Of a stretch of 64,000 nucleotides of DNA, positions 1 through 12,458 are shown one piece after another. Below the pieces are notes generated by a model. The model was not told the DNA's origin. It made no database searches and saw nothing but the letters and a program-made list of their open reading frames with translations. Numbering within the stretch: position 1 is the first letter of the stretch; every line of letters starts with the position of its first letter. The DNA comes from Corallococcus caeni (GTDB taxonomy: Bacteria > Myxococcota > Myxococcia > Myxococcales > Myxococcaceae): the NCBI RefSeq assembly GCF_036245865.1, contig NZ_BTTW01000006.1, forward strand, positions 434,001-498,000, written 5' to 3'. A program made the position numbers and the translations under genes.

Positions 1-3000
1 GCCGTGTGTTCCTGGCTCTGCTGGCGCAGCACGTCCAGGTGCCGCAGACCCTCCAGCGTGATGTCGGGGGCGATGCCGAAGTCGATGAGGCAGGCCACCT
101 CGTCCACGTCGGACTGGCGCAGTTGGTCGATGCGCGCGCGGAGCGAATCCGGGGTGCCGAAGAGGCCGCCCGCATCCAGGTAGCGCGACACGCCCTGTTG
201 CAGGAGGGCCTCCATGTCCTGCGGCGTTAGTGAGCGCACGTCGAAGCCCGGGCCCTGACTGGCGACCAGGCCGTTGATCAGCTCCACGGAGCTGCGGAAG
301 TAGCGCGTCAGCGGCTCACGCGCCTGGTGCTTTACGTCCTCGCGGCTGGAGGACACGAAGGTGTGGAGCATGAGCACGACGTGGCCCCGGCCGGGGTGGC
401 CCGCCTTGCGACGCGCCTCTCGGTAGATGGCGACCTTTCGCTCCAGCTCCACGAAGTCCTGGCCCAGGCCCAGCACGTTGGTGAGCAGGCCCGCGCCCAG
501 CTCGCCCGCCATCCGGAACGTCTCCGGGTTGAACGCGGCGGTGATCCACAGCGGCAGCTCCGCCTGCACGGGGCGGGGCCGGATGGCGATGTCCACTTCC
601 ACGCCCGCGCCGTTGGTGCGGCGCACGGTGCCGCCCTTCCACAGCGTGCGCACCTCCTCCACGCCGCGCCGCACGGCTTCCGGACGCTGGTGGAAGTTGT
701 GGGGGGCGAAGACGAAGTCGTTCGCGTTCCAGCCGGTGGCGAAGGACACGCCCGCGCGACCGTTGGAGAGGTTGTCGATGACGGACCACTCCTCCGCGAC
801 CCGCAGCGGATCATGGAGCGGCAGGACGACGCTGCCCGCGCGCAGCGACACCCGGTCGGTGACCATGGCGAGCGCGGCGCTGGTCGCGGTGGGGTTGGGG
901 TAGGGGCCGCCGAAGTCGTGGAAGTGGCGCTCGGGCGTCCAGATGGCGCTGAAGCCGTGGGTGTCCGCGAACTTCGCGCCGTCGATGAGCAGCTGGTACT
1001 TCTTCCGCCCGGACGCCTCCGCGTCGTTGGCGAAGTAGAAGAGGCTGAAGTCCAGCGACCGCTTCGACGCGGCGCCCTCCCGCCGCACGGGGGACTGGGG
1101 CATGGACCGGGGCGGCAGCACCACCGGGAGTCCCCGGGACAGGGCCCAGAGCAGCTCCAGGTCCGCCGGGTCGGTGAGCCCGTCCGACGTGCTCAGCCAC
1201 GACTCTCCAGGCCTTGCATCCACGCGCGCATCCAGCGCGGCCAGCCGGTGGACGAGGTTGCGGTGGCTCAACATCACGCGGGGGCGTGAGGCCTCCGTCC
1301 CCTCACGCGCGAGGCACGCAAGGCCCTCCACGTCCACGCGGGTTGGTCCCCCCGACGCGGGGACCCGAGCCGCGTCCTCGCCATCGAGTCGAACGACGGG
1401 CCCCGTCACCCCGGGAGGAAGCGGGAGTGCACCGGAGGTGACGAGCACGGGCGGTGCTCCGTCGTTCCCCAGCGACGACAGCTCCCCGAGCCCATCTCGC
1501 GACACCAACGCATACGCGCCTCCAGCCGCGAGCACGCCCCACAGCGCGACGGCGCGCTCGGGGGACGGCTCCACGCACACGGCGACCGGGACACCTGGCC
1601 CCACGCCGCGCGCCTTCAACTGTCCCGCGAGGGCCAGGGCCCTCTGTCGCAGACTCCGCCACGTCAGCACCGCGCCGTCCTGGTGCACGGCCACCGCGTC
1701 CGGCGTCTGCTCCGCGCGGGCCTCCAGCAGCGCGGGCACCGACGCGGCGTCGGCCGCGCGCGGCTCCGGGCTCCGGGCCCTCGCCGGCATCACGTCCAGT
1801 GACAGCCGCGACAGCGGCTTCTGGGGCGACGCGACGGCGTCGGAGAGCAGCGCCTCCAACTGCGACAACAGCCGCACGATGGTGTCCGCGTCGAACAGGT
1901 CGACGGCGTACTCCAGCGTCCCGGAGAAGCCCTGCGCGTCCTCCCGCATCAGCAGCGTGAGGTCCGCCAGCGACGTGCCGTACTGCGCGGGCAGGCCGGT
2001 GACGTCGAAGTAGCCCAGCCGCAGGCCAGGGAACTCCACGATGGGCGCGGACACCCCCTGCGCGTGCAGGAGGAAGATGGCGTCGAACAGGCGGCCCAGC
2101 GACGCTTCCTCGCCGGGCTCCAGCTCGCCCAACAACTGCTCATAAGGCACGTCCGGGTTCGCGAACGCCGCGAGCGTCGTGTCCCGCACGCGCAGGGCCA
2201 GCGTGCGGAAGTCCGGGTCGCCGTCCACGTTCGTGCGCAGCGCCAGCGCGTGCGCCACATAGCCGATCTGCGGCTCCAGCTCCGGGCGCGTTCGGTTGCC
2301 GATGGACGTGCCCACGACGATGTCCTCCTGGCCCGAGCACCGGGCCAGGAGCGCCGTGAAGCCGGCGAGCAGCGTCATGTACGCGGTGAGCCCTTCACGC
2401 TGGCTGAACGCGTTCAGCGCGACGCCCAGCTCCGGCGGGAAGGCGAACGAGTGCCGCGCGCCCCGCCGCTTCGCACCCGGGATGCGAGGCCGGTCCAGCG
2501 GCAGCGACAGCGCCCCCGGACGTCCGGCCAGCTTCATCCGCCAGTACGCCTGCTGATCCGCGAGCGTGCCGTCGGCCAGCGCCTGCCGCTGCCAGAGCGC
2601 GAAGTCGAGGTACTGGATGGACAGCTCCGGCAGCGGCACGGACACGCCGTGCACGAAGCCGGTGTAGAGCGCCACGGCCTCGCGGATGAGGTTCACCAGC
2701 GACAGCGTGTCCGCGACGATGTGGTGGATGGTCACGAGCAGCACGTGCTCCGTGTCCGCCAATCGCAGCAGGCGCACGCGCACGAGCGGACCCCGGTCCA
2801 GCGCGAACGGCGCCGCGGGCTCGATGCGCGCGAGGCGCAGGGCCTCCGCCTCGCGGTCCCCGCTGAAGCCGCGCAGGTCCACCACCGGCAGCGACACGCG
2901 CACCTCCGGCAGCAGGCGCGGCACGCCCCGGCCGTCCTCCTGGACGAAGACCGTGCGCAGCGATTCGTGGCGGCGGATGACCTCGTTGACGCCGCGCTCC

Positions 3001-6000
3001 AGCAAGTCCGGCCGCAGCGCGCCGGAGATGCGGACCGCGAGCGGCTCGTTGAACAGCGAGCTGCCCGGCTCCCGCGCCTCCATCTCCCAGACGCGCTCCT
3101 GCACGTACGACAGGGGCAGCTCGCCCGTGCGGGGCCACGGCTGGATGGCCGTTCCTGAACCTTGCGCTTCCTCCTCCTGCGTGACGGAGCGTCCCTCCGC
3201 CAGGAGCCGGGCCTCGATGCGCTCGGCGAGGCCCGCGATGGTGGGCGCCTCGAACAGGTCGCTCAGCGGCACCTGCGTGCGGAACGTCTCGCGCAGCCGC
3301 GTGAGCAGCTGCGCCGCCATCAGCGAGTTGCCGCCCAGGTCGAGGAAGTTGTCGTCCAGGCCGACGTCCGTGAGGCCCAGCCGCTCGCGCCACAGCTCCG
3401 TCAGCTTCAGCTCGATGTCACTGAGGTTGGACGGCGCGGACACCGCCACGGGCACCGCGGGCACCGGTGCCGCCACGGGCATGACGGCCACGGTCGGTGC
3501 TTCCGGCAGGGGCAGCGCGGGCCGGACGTCCAGGTGGACCCGCTCGGCTTCGAACGGGTAGCCCGGCAGCGACACGCGACGGCGCGGACCGTGGGCGTGC
3601 AGCACGTCCCAGTCCACCTTCGCGCCCATCCGCCACAGCGAGCCCACGGACTCCAGCAGCGTCTGGAGGTCGGACGTGGACGTGCCCGAGCGGCGCAGCG
3701 ACGGCACCGCCATGGTGTCCTGCACCGCGCGCAGCTTCAGCCGCGCGAGCGCCGTGAGGCCCTGATCCGGACCGGCTTCGATGAGCAGCCCGTGGCCTGA
3801 GTGCAGCAGCGTGTCCAGGCCCGCGGCGAAGCGCACCGGCTCACGCATCTGCCGTGCCCAGTAGCGCGGCGACGTGGCCTCCTCCGGGAGGATCCACGTC
3901 CCGGAGAGGCTGGACACGTAGGGCAGGGCAGGGGCCTTGAGCGGGATGGCCGACACGGCCCGCTCCAGCTCGGGCATCAGCGGCTCCACCGCGCGCGAGT
4001 GGAACGCGTGCGACGCGGCGAGGCGCATCACGCCCACCTTCCGGCCCGCGAGCGTCCGCTCCAGCGCGGCCAGCGGCTCCCGCGGTCCGGACACCGTGCA
4101 CCGGTCCGCGCCGTTGTGCGCGGCCACCTCCAGCGCGGCGGGGAGCAGCGGCGCCACGTCCTCCGGGGACAGCCCCACCGCGAGCATTCCGCCCGGAGGC
4201 AGCCGCGTCATCAGCTCGCCGCGAACCACCGCGAGCCGGAGCGCGTCCTCCAGCGACATCACCCCCGCGAGGTGTGCAGCCGCGTACTCGCCGAAGCTGT
4301 GGCCCAGCAGCGCGCCGGGCTTGAACCCCAGCGCCATCCACCACCGCGCCAGCGCCACCTCCACGGCCAGCAGCGCGGGCAGGGCGTAGCGGGGCTCGGA
4401 GAGGGCCGCCTCCGCGCGGGCCTCCTCACCGGCGGCGGGGAACAGCACGGACCGCAGGTCCTGCGTCAGCCCCACGGACGGGAGCAGCGCGAGGATGGAC
4501 TCCAGCGCGTCGCGGAAGCGCGGCTCGGCGTCGAACAACTCGCGGGCCATGCCCACGGCCTGGGCTCCCTGGCCCGGGAAGAGGAAGGCCACGCGGTGCG
4601 CGGGCGGGGCGTCCACGTCGCGCACGGTGGACGTCGGGCCCGGCTTGCGCAGGGCCTCCACGAGCCCGGTGACGTCCTCCGCGACGACCGTGCGGCGCAC
4701 CTCGAAGCCCTTGCGGCCCGCGTTGCGCGTGAAGGCCACGTCCTCCAGGTCCACGTTCGCGCGGACCTCCAGGTGGTCGGCCAGCTCCCGCGCCACCGTC
4801 TCCAGCGCGCCGGGCGTGCGGGCGGACAGCGTGACGAGCTGCCGTGAACGGCGGGCGCTGGGAGCCGGCTGCCGCGCGGGCGCCTCCTCCAGCACGACGT
4901 GCGCGTTGGTGCCCCCGATGCCGAACGAGCTGACGGCGGCGCGGCGCGGCTGCCCGTTGCGCTCCCACGGCCGCAGGGCCGTGTTCACGAAGAAGGGGCT
5001 GCGCGCGAAGTCGATCTCCGGGTTGGGCTGCTGGAAGTGGAGGCTGGGGGGCAGCTCACCGTGATGCAGCGCGAGCACGGCCTTGATGAGGCCGGCGATG
5101 CCCGCCGCCGTGTCCAGGTGCCCGATGTTCGTCTTCACCGAACCCAGCGCGCAGTACCCCGTGCGCTGCGTGTGCGCTCGGTAGGCGCGCGTGAGGGCGG
5201 CCACCTCGATGGGGTCGCCCAGCGCCGTGCCCGTGCCGTGCGCCTCCACGTACTCCACGCTGTCCGCGTCCACGCCCGCCGCCGCGAGCGCCCGCGCGAT
5301 GACCTCGCTCTGCCCCTGGATGCTGGGCGCGGTGTAGCTGACCTTCGCCGCCGCGTCGTTGTTGAGCGCGGAGCCCTTGATGACCGCGTACACCCGGTCC
5401 CCGTCGCGCACGGCGTCGGAGAGCCGCTTGAGCACGACGACGCCCAGGCCGCTGCCCAGCACGGTGCCCCGCGCCTTCGCGTCGAACGCGCGGCAGTGTC
5501 CGTCGGGGGAGAGGATCATCCCCTCCTGGAAGAGGTAGCCCGTGCGCTGCGGCAGCGACACCTTCACCGCGCCCGCCAGCGCCAGGTCCGACTGCCCGGT
5601 GCGCAGGGACTGGCAGGCCAGGTGCACCGTGACGAGCCCGGTGGAGCAGGCCGTGTAGACGTTGAGGCTCTCGCCGCCGAGCTTCAGCTTGTAGGCCGTC
5701 TTGGTGGCCACGTTCTCGCCGCTGGTCGTCCCCAGCGCCTCGAACAGCGAGGCCGGGTCCTTGCGCGTCTGTCCCAGCAGGGACAGCAGGTGCACGCTGG
5801 AGCTGCCCGCGCCCGCGTACAGCGAGACGGGCGCGGCGATGCGCTCCGCGTCGTAGCCCGCGTCCTCCAGGGCGTTCCACGCGCACTGGAGGAACAGGCG
5901 CTGCTGCGGATCCATCCACTGCGCCTCGCGCGGGGACAGGCCGAAGAAGGCCGCGTCGAACGTGTCCGCGTCCTCCAGCACGCCGCCCGCGGGGACGAAG

Positions 6001-9000
6001 TCCGGGTGGCTGCGCAGCGCGTCCGGGAACAGCGGCGACGGCTCCAGTTCCTCGTGCGTGAAGCGGGTGATGGACTCCACGCCGTCGCGCAGGTTGCGCC
6101 AGAAGGCGTGCACGTCCGGAGCGCCCGGGAAGCGTCCCGCCATGCCGATGATGGCGATGTCGCCGGAGCTTCCACCGGGGCCTTCACGCGGGGCCTGTGG
6201 CGGGGACGTGGGGCCGGGAGGCGGAGGCACGTCGCGCTCCAGCCTCGCGGCGAGCTTCGCGACGGTGGGGTGCTCGAAGAGGTGGGTGACGGGGACGTCC
6301 CGGCCCAGGGCCTCGCGCAGCTGCGTGCTGGCCTTCACCACCAGGAGCGAGCCTCCGCCCAGGTCCTCGAAGAAGTGCGCGTGCAGGCCCACGCGCGGCA
6401 CGTCGAGCACGCGCGCCCAGACCTCGGCGATGCGCTGCTCCAGCGCGGAGACGGGCGCGGCGAAGGGGGCGTCCGGCGCGGACTTCGGGGCGCTGGGGGC
6501 AGGCAGGGCGTTGCGGTCCAGCTTGCCGCCCGAGGTAAGTGGCAGCGCGTCCAGCCGCACGTAGGCGGACGGCACGAAGGCGTCCGGCAGCCGCTCCTTG
6601 AGGAAGCGCCGCACGGCGGTGACGTCCAGGGACTCGTCCGCGACGAGCCACGCGGTCAGCCGCGTCTCGCCCGCGTGCTCGCGCGGGAGCACCACCGCCT
6701 GCCGCACGCCGGGCACCTGCGCGAGCGTGGCTTCCACTTCACCCAGTTCGATGCGGATGCCGTTCACCTTCACCTGCGCGTCGCGGCGGCCCAGGAACTC
6801 CAGCCGACCGTCGGACAGCGTGCGCACGCGGTCGCCCGTGCGGTACAGGCGGGCGCCGGGCTCGGGGGAGAACGGATCCGGGACGAAGCGCTCGGCGGTG
6901 AGCGCGGGCCGCTCCAGGTAGCCGCGCGCCACGCCGGGGCCTCCCACGTACAGCTCGCCGGGGACGCCCACGGGCACGGGCTCCCCGCGCGCGTCGAGCA
7001 CCGCCACGCGTGCGCCCGGGATGGCGCGGCCGATGGACGGACGCGCGGGCGTCACGTCCAGGTCGATGGTGGCGCAGACGGTGGCCTCGGTGGGGCCGTA
7101 GGCATTGAGGAAGCGCCGGCCCGGTTTCCAGCGCGATGCGAGCTCCGGCGTGCACGCTTCGCCCACGGAGGCCACGGCCTCCAGGAGGGGCAGCGCGGAC
7201 GGATCCAGTGGCGCCAACGACGTGGGCGTGGCGGTGAGGGCGGTGATGCGCTCGGAGGCGAGGACCGACTGCAACGGCGGCCCCGGCAGCAGGGACTCCG
7301 CGGGCGCGAGCACCAGCGTCGCGCCGGACAGGAGCGTGGAGAAGACCTCGCTCACCGACGCATCGAAGCCGATGGACGCCAGCTGCAACAGGCGGCTTCC
7401 GGGGCGCAGGCCCAGCGCGTCGCGCGTGGCGAGCGCCGTGTTGCACAGACCGTGGTGCGCCAGCAGCGCTCCCTTGGGCGTGCCGGTGGAGCCGGAGGTG
7501 AAGATGACGTAGGCGAGGTTCGCGGGCGTGACGGCCGAAGCGGGGAACAGCGGCAGCTCCGGCCGTGCCTCCAGCGCCGCGCGGTCCGCGTCCACAAGGA
7601 CCAGCAGCTCGCCCTGCGACGCCAGCCGGTCCGCCAGCGACTCGTCGCTCAGCAGGACGGACGCACGGGCCTCGCGCAGCATCGCCTCCAGCCGCGCGGG
7701 AGGCTGGGCCGGATCCAACGGCAGGAAGGCACCGCCCGCCTTGAGCACACCGAGCAGCGCCACCACGAAGTCCGGGCTGCGCTCCAGGTGCACGCCCACC
7801 ACCGCTTCAGGACGCACTCCCGACGCGACGAGGTGGCGCGCGAGCTGGTTCGCACGGGCCTCCAGCCGCGAGTACGTCAGCGTCGTGGTGCCGAGCGCGA
7901 CGGCGATGGCGTCCGGCGTGGCGCGGGCCTGCGCTTCGAACAGGCGGTGCGCGAGGTCCGGGGCCACGGCGGGCCCGGTGGGGCGCCACGCCTCCAGCAC
8001 CTGGCCCCGGGCCTCCGGAGTCCACAGGGGCAGCGCGGAGATGGACCGCTCCGGATGCGCCGCCGCACCGTCCAGCAGTGCCTCCAGGTGCCCGAGCATC
8101 CGCGCGACGGTGTCCGCGTCGAAGAGGTCGGTGGCGTACTCGCACAGCAGCTCCAGGCCTTCGCCGGAGTCGGTGACGGAGAGCGTGAGGTCGAGCTTGG
8201 TGGCGCCCGTGTCGCCGAGCGTGCTGGTCATCGTGAGGCCGGGCAGGCGCACCGGTCCGGACGCGGCGTCCTGGAGGACCAGCTTCACCTGGAAGAGGGG
8301 CGCGTGCGCGAGGCTGCGCTCCGGGTTGAGGCCCCGCACCATCGCGTCGAAGGGCAGGTCCTGGTGCGCCCACGCCTCCAGCGCTGCGCGGTGGTCGCGG
8401 CGCAGCAGCTCGCGGAAGGACGGCGTTCCGGAGAGGTCGCCACGCAGCGGGAGCTGGTTGACGAACAGGCCCACGATGCCGGCTGTCTCCGGCCGAGAGC
8501 GGTGCGCGGTGTCCACGCCCACCACCAGGTCCTCCTGGCCGGTGTAGCGGTGCAGCAGCACCTGGAGGCCCGCGAGCAGCGCGACGAAGGGCGTCGTGCC
8601 TTCACGCGACGCCAGGGCCTTCACCCGCTCCCACGCGGCCTGCGTCAGCCGGTGCACGCACTGGGCGCCCCGGTACGACTGCACGCGGGGCCGGCGGCGG
8701 TCGCCAGGGAGGTCGAGCACGGGAGGCGCACCGGCCAGCTGCTGGCGCCACCAGCCGAGGAGATCCTCGTGCCGCTCACCGCGCAGCCAGTCGCGCTGCC
8801 ATGCCGCGTGGTCGGCGTACTGCAAGGGAAGCTCGGGCAGGGCAGGGGCACGGCCGGAGGAGAAGGCCGCGTAGGCCTCCGACAGCTCCCGCACCAGGAC
8901 GCGCATGGACCAGCCATCCGCGACCAGGTGATGCACGGTGAGCAGCAGCCAGTGCCGCGCGGGATCGAGCTTGAGCAGCGTCACCCGGAGCAGCGGGCCC

Positions 9001-11481
9001 TGGGCGAGGTCGAAGGGCCGCCGTGCCTCGTCGCGCGCCAGCTCGTGGGCAGAGGCCTCGCGCGTATCGCCGGGCGACGACGTGAGGTCCACGAGGGACA
9101 GGGGCAGCGTCAGGTCCGGATGGATGCGCTGGCCCGGCTCGCCGCGCGTCTCCACGAACACGGTGCGCAGGGACTCATGGCGGCGCACGAGGAACTGGAG
9201 GCTGCGCTCCAGCGCGGAGACGTCCAGCGTCCCGTCCAGTCGCGACACGACGGGGACGTTGTAGAAGGCGCTGCCCGGCTCCAATCGGTCCAGGAACCAC
9301 AGGCGTTCCTGCGCGAAGGACAGTGGCATGGACTCCGCGCGAGGCACGCGCACCACCTCCGGACGCGGCACCGCGCGCACGGCCGTCGCGTCACGCACCA
9401 GCTCCGCCACGCTCGCGCCGCGCAGCAGCGCCTCCATGGGAACGGGCACGCCCAGCGCCTGTTCCAGCGCATGCGCCAGCTCCACGGCCGCCAGTGAGTC
9501 CAACCCGTAGTGGGTGAGGGGCGTCTGGACATCCAGCTCCTCCACCCGAGCACCCAAGCGAGCCGCCACCCGCGCCAGCACGCGGGCCTCCAGCTCCGAA
9601 GGCGCACCGCGCGCGACTGAACCGGCCGTCGCGGTTGAGTGCCCCGCATGCTGCTCGCGGGCCTCCGGCTCCGAATGCGCACCGTGCGCGACGGATCCGG
9701 CTGTCGCGGTCGCCGCGCTTGCGTGCGGCTCGCGCGGCTCCTGATGCGCGCCGTGCGCGTCCGACTCGGCCAGTCCAACCGCGCGCCATGCGTGCAGCTC
9801 GCGCAGCCCTCCGGCCAGGAACGCCTCTCGCGTGGTCCGCCGCTGCACCTTGCCGCTGGACGTCTTCGGAAGGCTCCCGGGCTCGATGAGCACCACCGCG
9901 TGGGGCCTCACCTCATGCCGTGACGCCAGCGCTCCCCGGATGGCGCCCAGCACCGGGGCCGCGTCTCCGTCCCACCTGCGCGGGTCCACCTCCTGCACCA
10001 CGACGAGGTGCTCCTCGCCGTCCACCTCGACGCCGAAGGCCACGCCGCACCCGGGCCTGAGCGCGGGGTGGCTCTCCTCCACCACCACCTCCAGGTCCTG
10101 CGGGTACAGGTTGCGTCCCCGCAGGATGATCAGGTCCTTCGCGCGCCCCGTGACGTACAGCTCCCCCGCGTCCAGGAAGCCCAGGTCCCCGGTCCTGAGG
10201 AATGGCCCGTCTCCCTGCCCGGTCCGCGCCTGGAACACCCGCGTGGATTCCTCCTCGCGCTGCCAGTAGCCCCGCGCCACGCTGGGCCCCTTCACCCAGA
10301 CCTCGCCCACCTCGCCCGGCGGGAGCACGCGGCCGGTGTCCGGCTGCACGATGCACAGGGTCTGATCCGGCAGCGTCGCGCCGCAGCCCACCAGCGTCCG
10401 GGCCGTGCGCTCCGGAGCGCGTGCCTGGCCCGCCTCCAACAGGGCCTCGTCCACGTCGCGCAGGACGGGCGCGGCCTCCTTCGCTCCGCCGGAGACGATG
10501 AGCGTCCCTTCCGCCAGGCCGTAGCACGGATAGAACGCCTCGCGCCGGAAGCCGTGCGGCCCGAAGGCCTCCGTGAAGCGCGCCAGCGTGTCCGGACGGA
10601 TGGGCTCCGCGCCGCAGAACGCCACCTCCCAGCGGCTCAGGTCCAGCCCCTCCCGTTCCGCGGGCGGGATGCGCCGCACGCACAAATCGAACGCGAAGTT
10701 GGGCCCGCCGCTGATGGTGCCGCCAAAGCGGGTCAGCGCCTCCAGCCACGCGCGGGGCCGCTTGAGGAACGACAGCGGGGACATCAGCGCCGTGTGGAAG
10801 CCCTGCGCCAGCGGCACCAGCACGCCGCCAATCAGCCCCATGTCGTGGTACGGCGGCAGCCAGATGACGCCCACGCTGTCGTCGCGCGTCTGGAAGGCGC
10901 GGCGGATGGCCGTGAGGTTGTGCAGCAGGTTGCCGTGGCTGAGCATCACGCCCCTGGGCGTCCCCGTGCTGCCGGACGTGTACTGGAGGAAGGCCAGCGT
11001 GTCCGCCGTCACGTCCGGCCGCTTCCACGCCGCCGCGTCGCTCGCGTCCAGCGCGTCCGTCGCCACCCACTTCAGCGCGCGCAGCTCCGGCGCGTCCGTG
11101 AAGAGGAACTCCGCCATCGACAGGATGACGGACGTGGTGAGCACCACCGTGGCGCCGGAGTCCGCGATGAGCGCGCGCAGGCGGGGCAGGGTGCGCTCCA
11201 GCCGGGACGGATCCGGCGGATACGCCGGCACCGCCACCAGCCCCGAGCATACGCACCCGAAGAACCCGGAGAGGTAGTCCACGCCGGGCGGGTAGAGCAG
11301 CACCGCGCGCTCCCCCGGCGCCGCCAGCGACTGGAGCGCCGCCGCGATGCGGTGCGCCCGCGACGCCAGCTCCGCCCGGGTGAGCGTCACCTCCGCGTCG
11401 TCTTCCAGGAAGGTGTAGAGGCGCGGATCCGGATGAAGGCGGCTTCGCTCGTCGAGGAGATCAATCAGGGTGACGGTCATG
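1..11481 (-). CDS. Hybrid NRPS-PKS megasynthase, 5' part (C-terminus beyond left edge)
   Basis: One uninterrupted frame of about 3,827 codons begins at the ATG at 11481 and is still open at base 1. Domains in order, with approximate residues: fatty-acyl-AMP ligase 10-560 (YTSGSTGTPRG), ACP 628-696 (GLDSL), condensation 716-1145 (HHLVADG), adenylation 1178-1658 (FTSGSTGTPKG, YGPTEATVC, LPLTSGGKLDRN), PCP 1678-1748 (LGGGSL), ketosynthase 1775-2200 (TACSTG, EAHGTGT, KTNIGH), acyltransferase 2296-2595 (GHSFGE, HAFH, suggesting malonyl-CoA), ACP 2688-2760 (LGGNSL), condensation 2783-3218 (HHIVADT), N-terminal half of a second adenylation domain 3238-3458, then a luciferase-like FMN monooxygenase 3475-3820. 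The FAAL should load a fatty acid as starter. One amino acid, one unreduced malonate unit and a second residue would follow; no KR, DH or ER is present. No good Shine-Dalgarno precedes the ATG, which was chosen because the FAAL begins there. Confidence 0.95.
9570..9765 (-). repeat. Tandem duplication in the FAAL-ACP linker
   Basis: The linker between the FAAL and the first ACP consists of two degenerate units of 23-25 codons with the pattern AHGAHxEP..RExHA...TATAGSV. They are followed by ARGAPSELEARV, which resembles the unit start and is also the first helix of the ACP. This looks like stepwise in-frame duplication of the sequence leading into the carrier protein. The units are seen directly in the reading frame; any functional effect on linker length is inference. 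Confidence 0.6.
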
Positions 11482-11584
11482 GGAGCGGGGGGGCGCGGTG
11501 GTGTCGGGGAGGCACCCGCGCCTGGGCGGAGGATACCTCAGGACCCCGGGTCCACCTCGGATCCGCCCTCCCGTCAGGCGGGCC

Positions 11585-12202
11585 TCAGTAGCTGCCCCCA
11601 ATCATCAGCAGGCCCGTGTAGCGGCCCTCGCCCGCGCCCCTGTCGGGGACGGGGGAGAAGTCCTGACCGAAGAGGAAGCTGTAGCTGCCGCGCACCTCGG
11701 CCGTGAGGTGGGGGTTGATCTTGAAGCGCACGCCCGCGCCAACGGGTGCGTAGCCCCCTGTATCGTTGATGAACTCGTAGAACATCCCCGAGCGCACCGA
11801 GTACTGCTCGAACCCGATGCCCCCCAGCACGTAGGGCTGGATCCGCGTGGGGGTGAAGCCCAGCGTGAGGGCCGCCTGCCCTCCGTTGCGCACGATGTCC
11901 GGGTTGCCGAAGGACGAGTCCCCCGTGATGGACAGGTTGCTGGTGCCGCCGCTGTAGCCCGCCTCCACGCCCAGGTAGTCATTGGGGCGGTAGCCCAGGA
12001 CGACGCCATAGGACGGCCCGGGTTCCAGGTTGGGCGCGAGCTTGCCCGTATAGCCCTCCACGCCCAGCCCCAGCAGGAAGTAGGGCCCCTGCCACTCCCC
12101 CCGTGCCAGCGGCATGGGTTCGTCCAGGGGAGTGTCCTGGGCCCTCGCGGCGCCCCCCGTCAGCCCCACCAGGCAGAGCCCCAGTGCGATGCGTCGCCTC
12201 AT
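11585..12202 (-). CDS. Outer-membrane beta-barrel protein
   Basis: Encodes 205 aa. A typical signal peptide (MRRRIALGLCLVGL...AARAQ) is followed by alternating hydrophobic/polar strands rich in Gly and aromatic residues (YFLLGLGVEGY, YGVVLGYRPNDYLGVEAGY, AEVRGSYSFLFGQ) and a C-terminal LLMIGGSY, as in small OmpA/OmpW-type eight-stranded barrels. The ATG at 12202 is preceded by AAGGAG at good spacing; the upstream extension of the frame is not protein-like. It lies 103 bp upstream of the megasynthase on the same strand, but nothing ties it to that pathway. Substrate or role unknown. Confidence 0.85.
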   Translation of the reverse strand: MRRRIALGLCLVGLTGGAARAQDTPLDEPMPLARGEWQGPYFLLGLGVEGYTGKLAPNLEPGPSYGVVLGYRPNDYLGVEAGYSGGTSNLSITGDSSFGNPDIVRNGGQAALTLGFTPTRIQPYVLGGIGFEQYSVRSGMFYEFINDTGGYAPVGAGVRFKINPHLTAEVRGSYSFLFGQDFSPVPDRGAGEGRYTGLLMIGGSY

Positions 12203-12458
12203 GACCGCTCCTTCCATGTGTCGTGTGCGCAGCCAGAAAGTGGTCCACGGGGGAGGGGCGGACAACGAACGGACAGGCGGTGCCCCGCAGGCACACCGCG
12301 CCCCGGCGGGCAGGGCGTGCGGCGAGCGAAACCAGGCCCCCGTCCGCCTCCCTGCCCCATCCCCCTTGTGAAGTCCGGCACGCGGCTTCCACCTTGAGTC
12401 GGACCGGACGCCCCCGAGACACCTCCCCCCGCGTGTCCGGGCCCTGGAGCGCACCGCC

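Noticed and set aside
4899-9497. Open frame of about 1,530 codons on the plus strand across the megasynthase gene
   Set aside because: It is antisense to clearly recognisable NRPS/PKS domains and its sequence is Arg/His/Gly-rich without any domain; long antisense frames are a by-product of high third-position GC.
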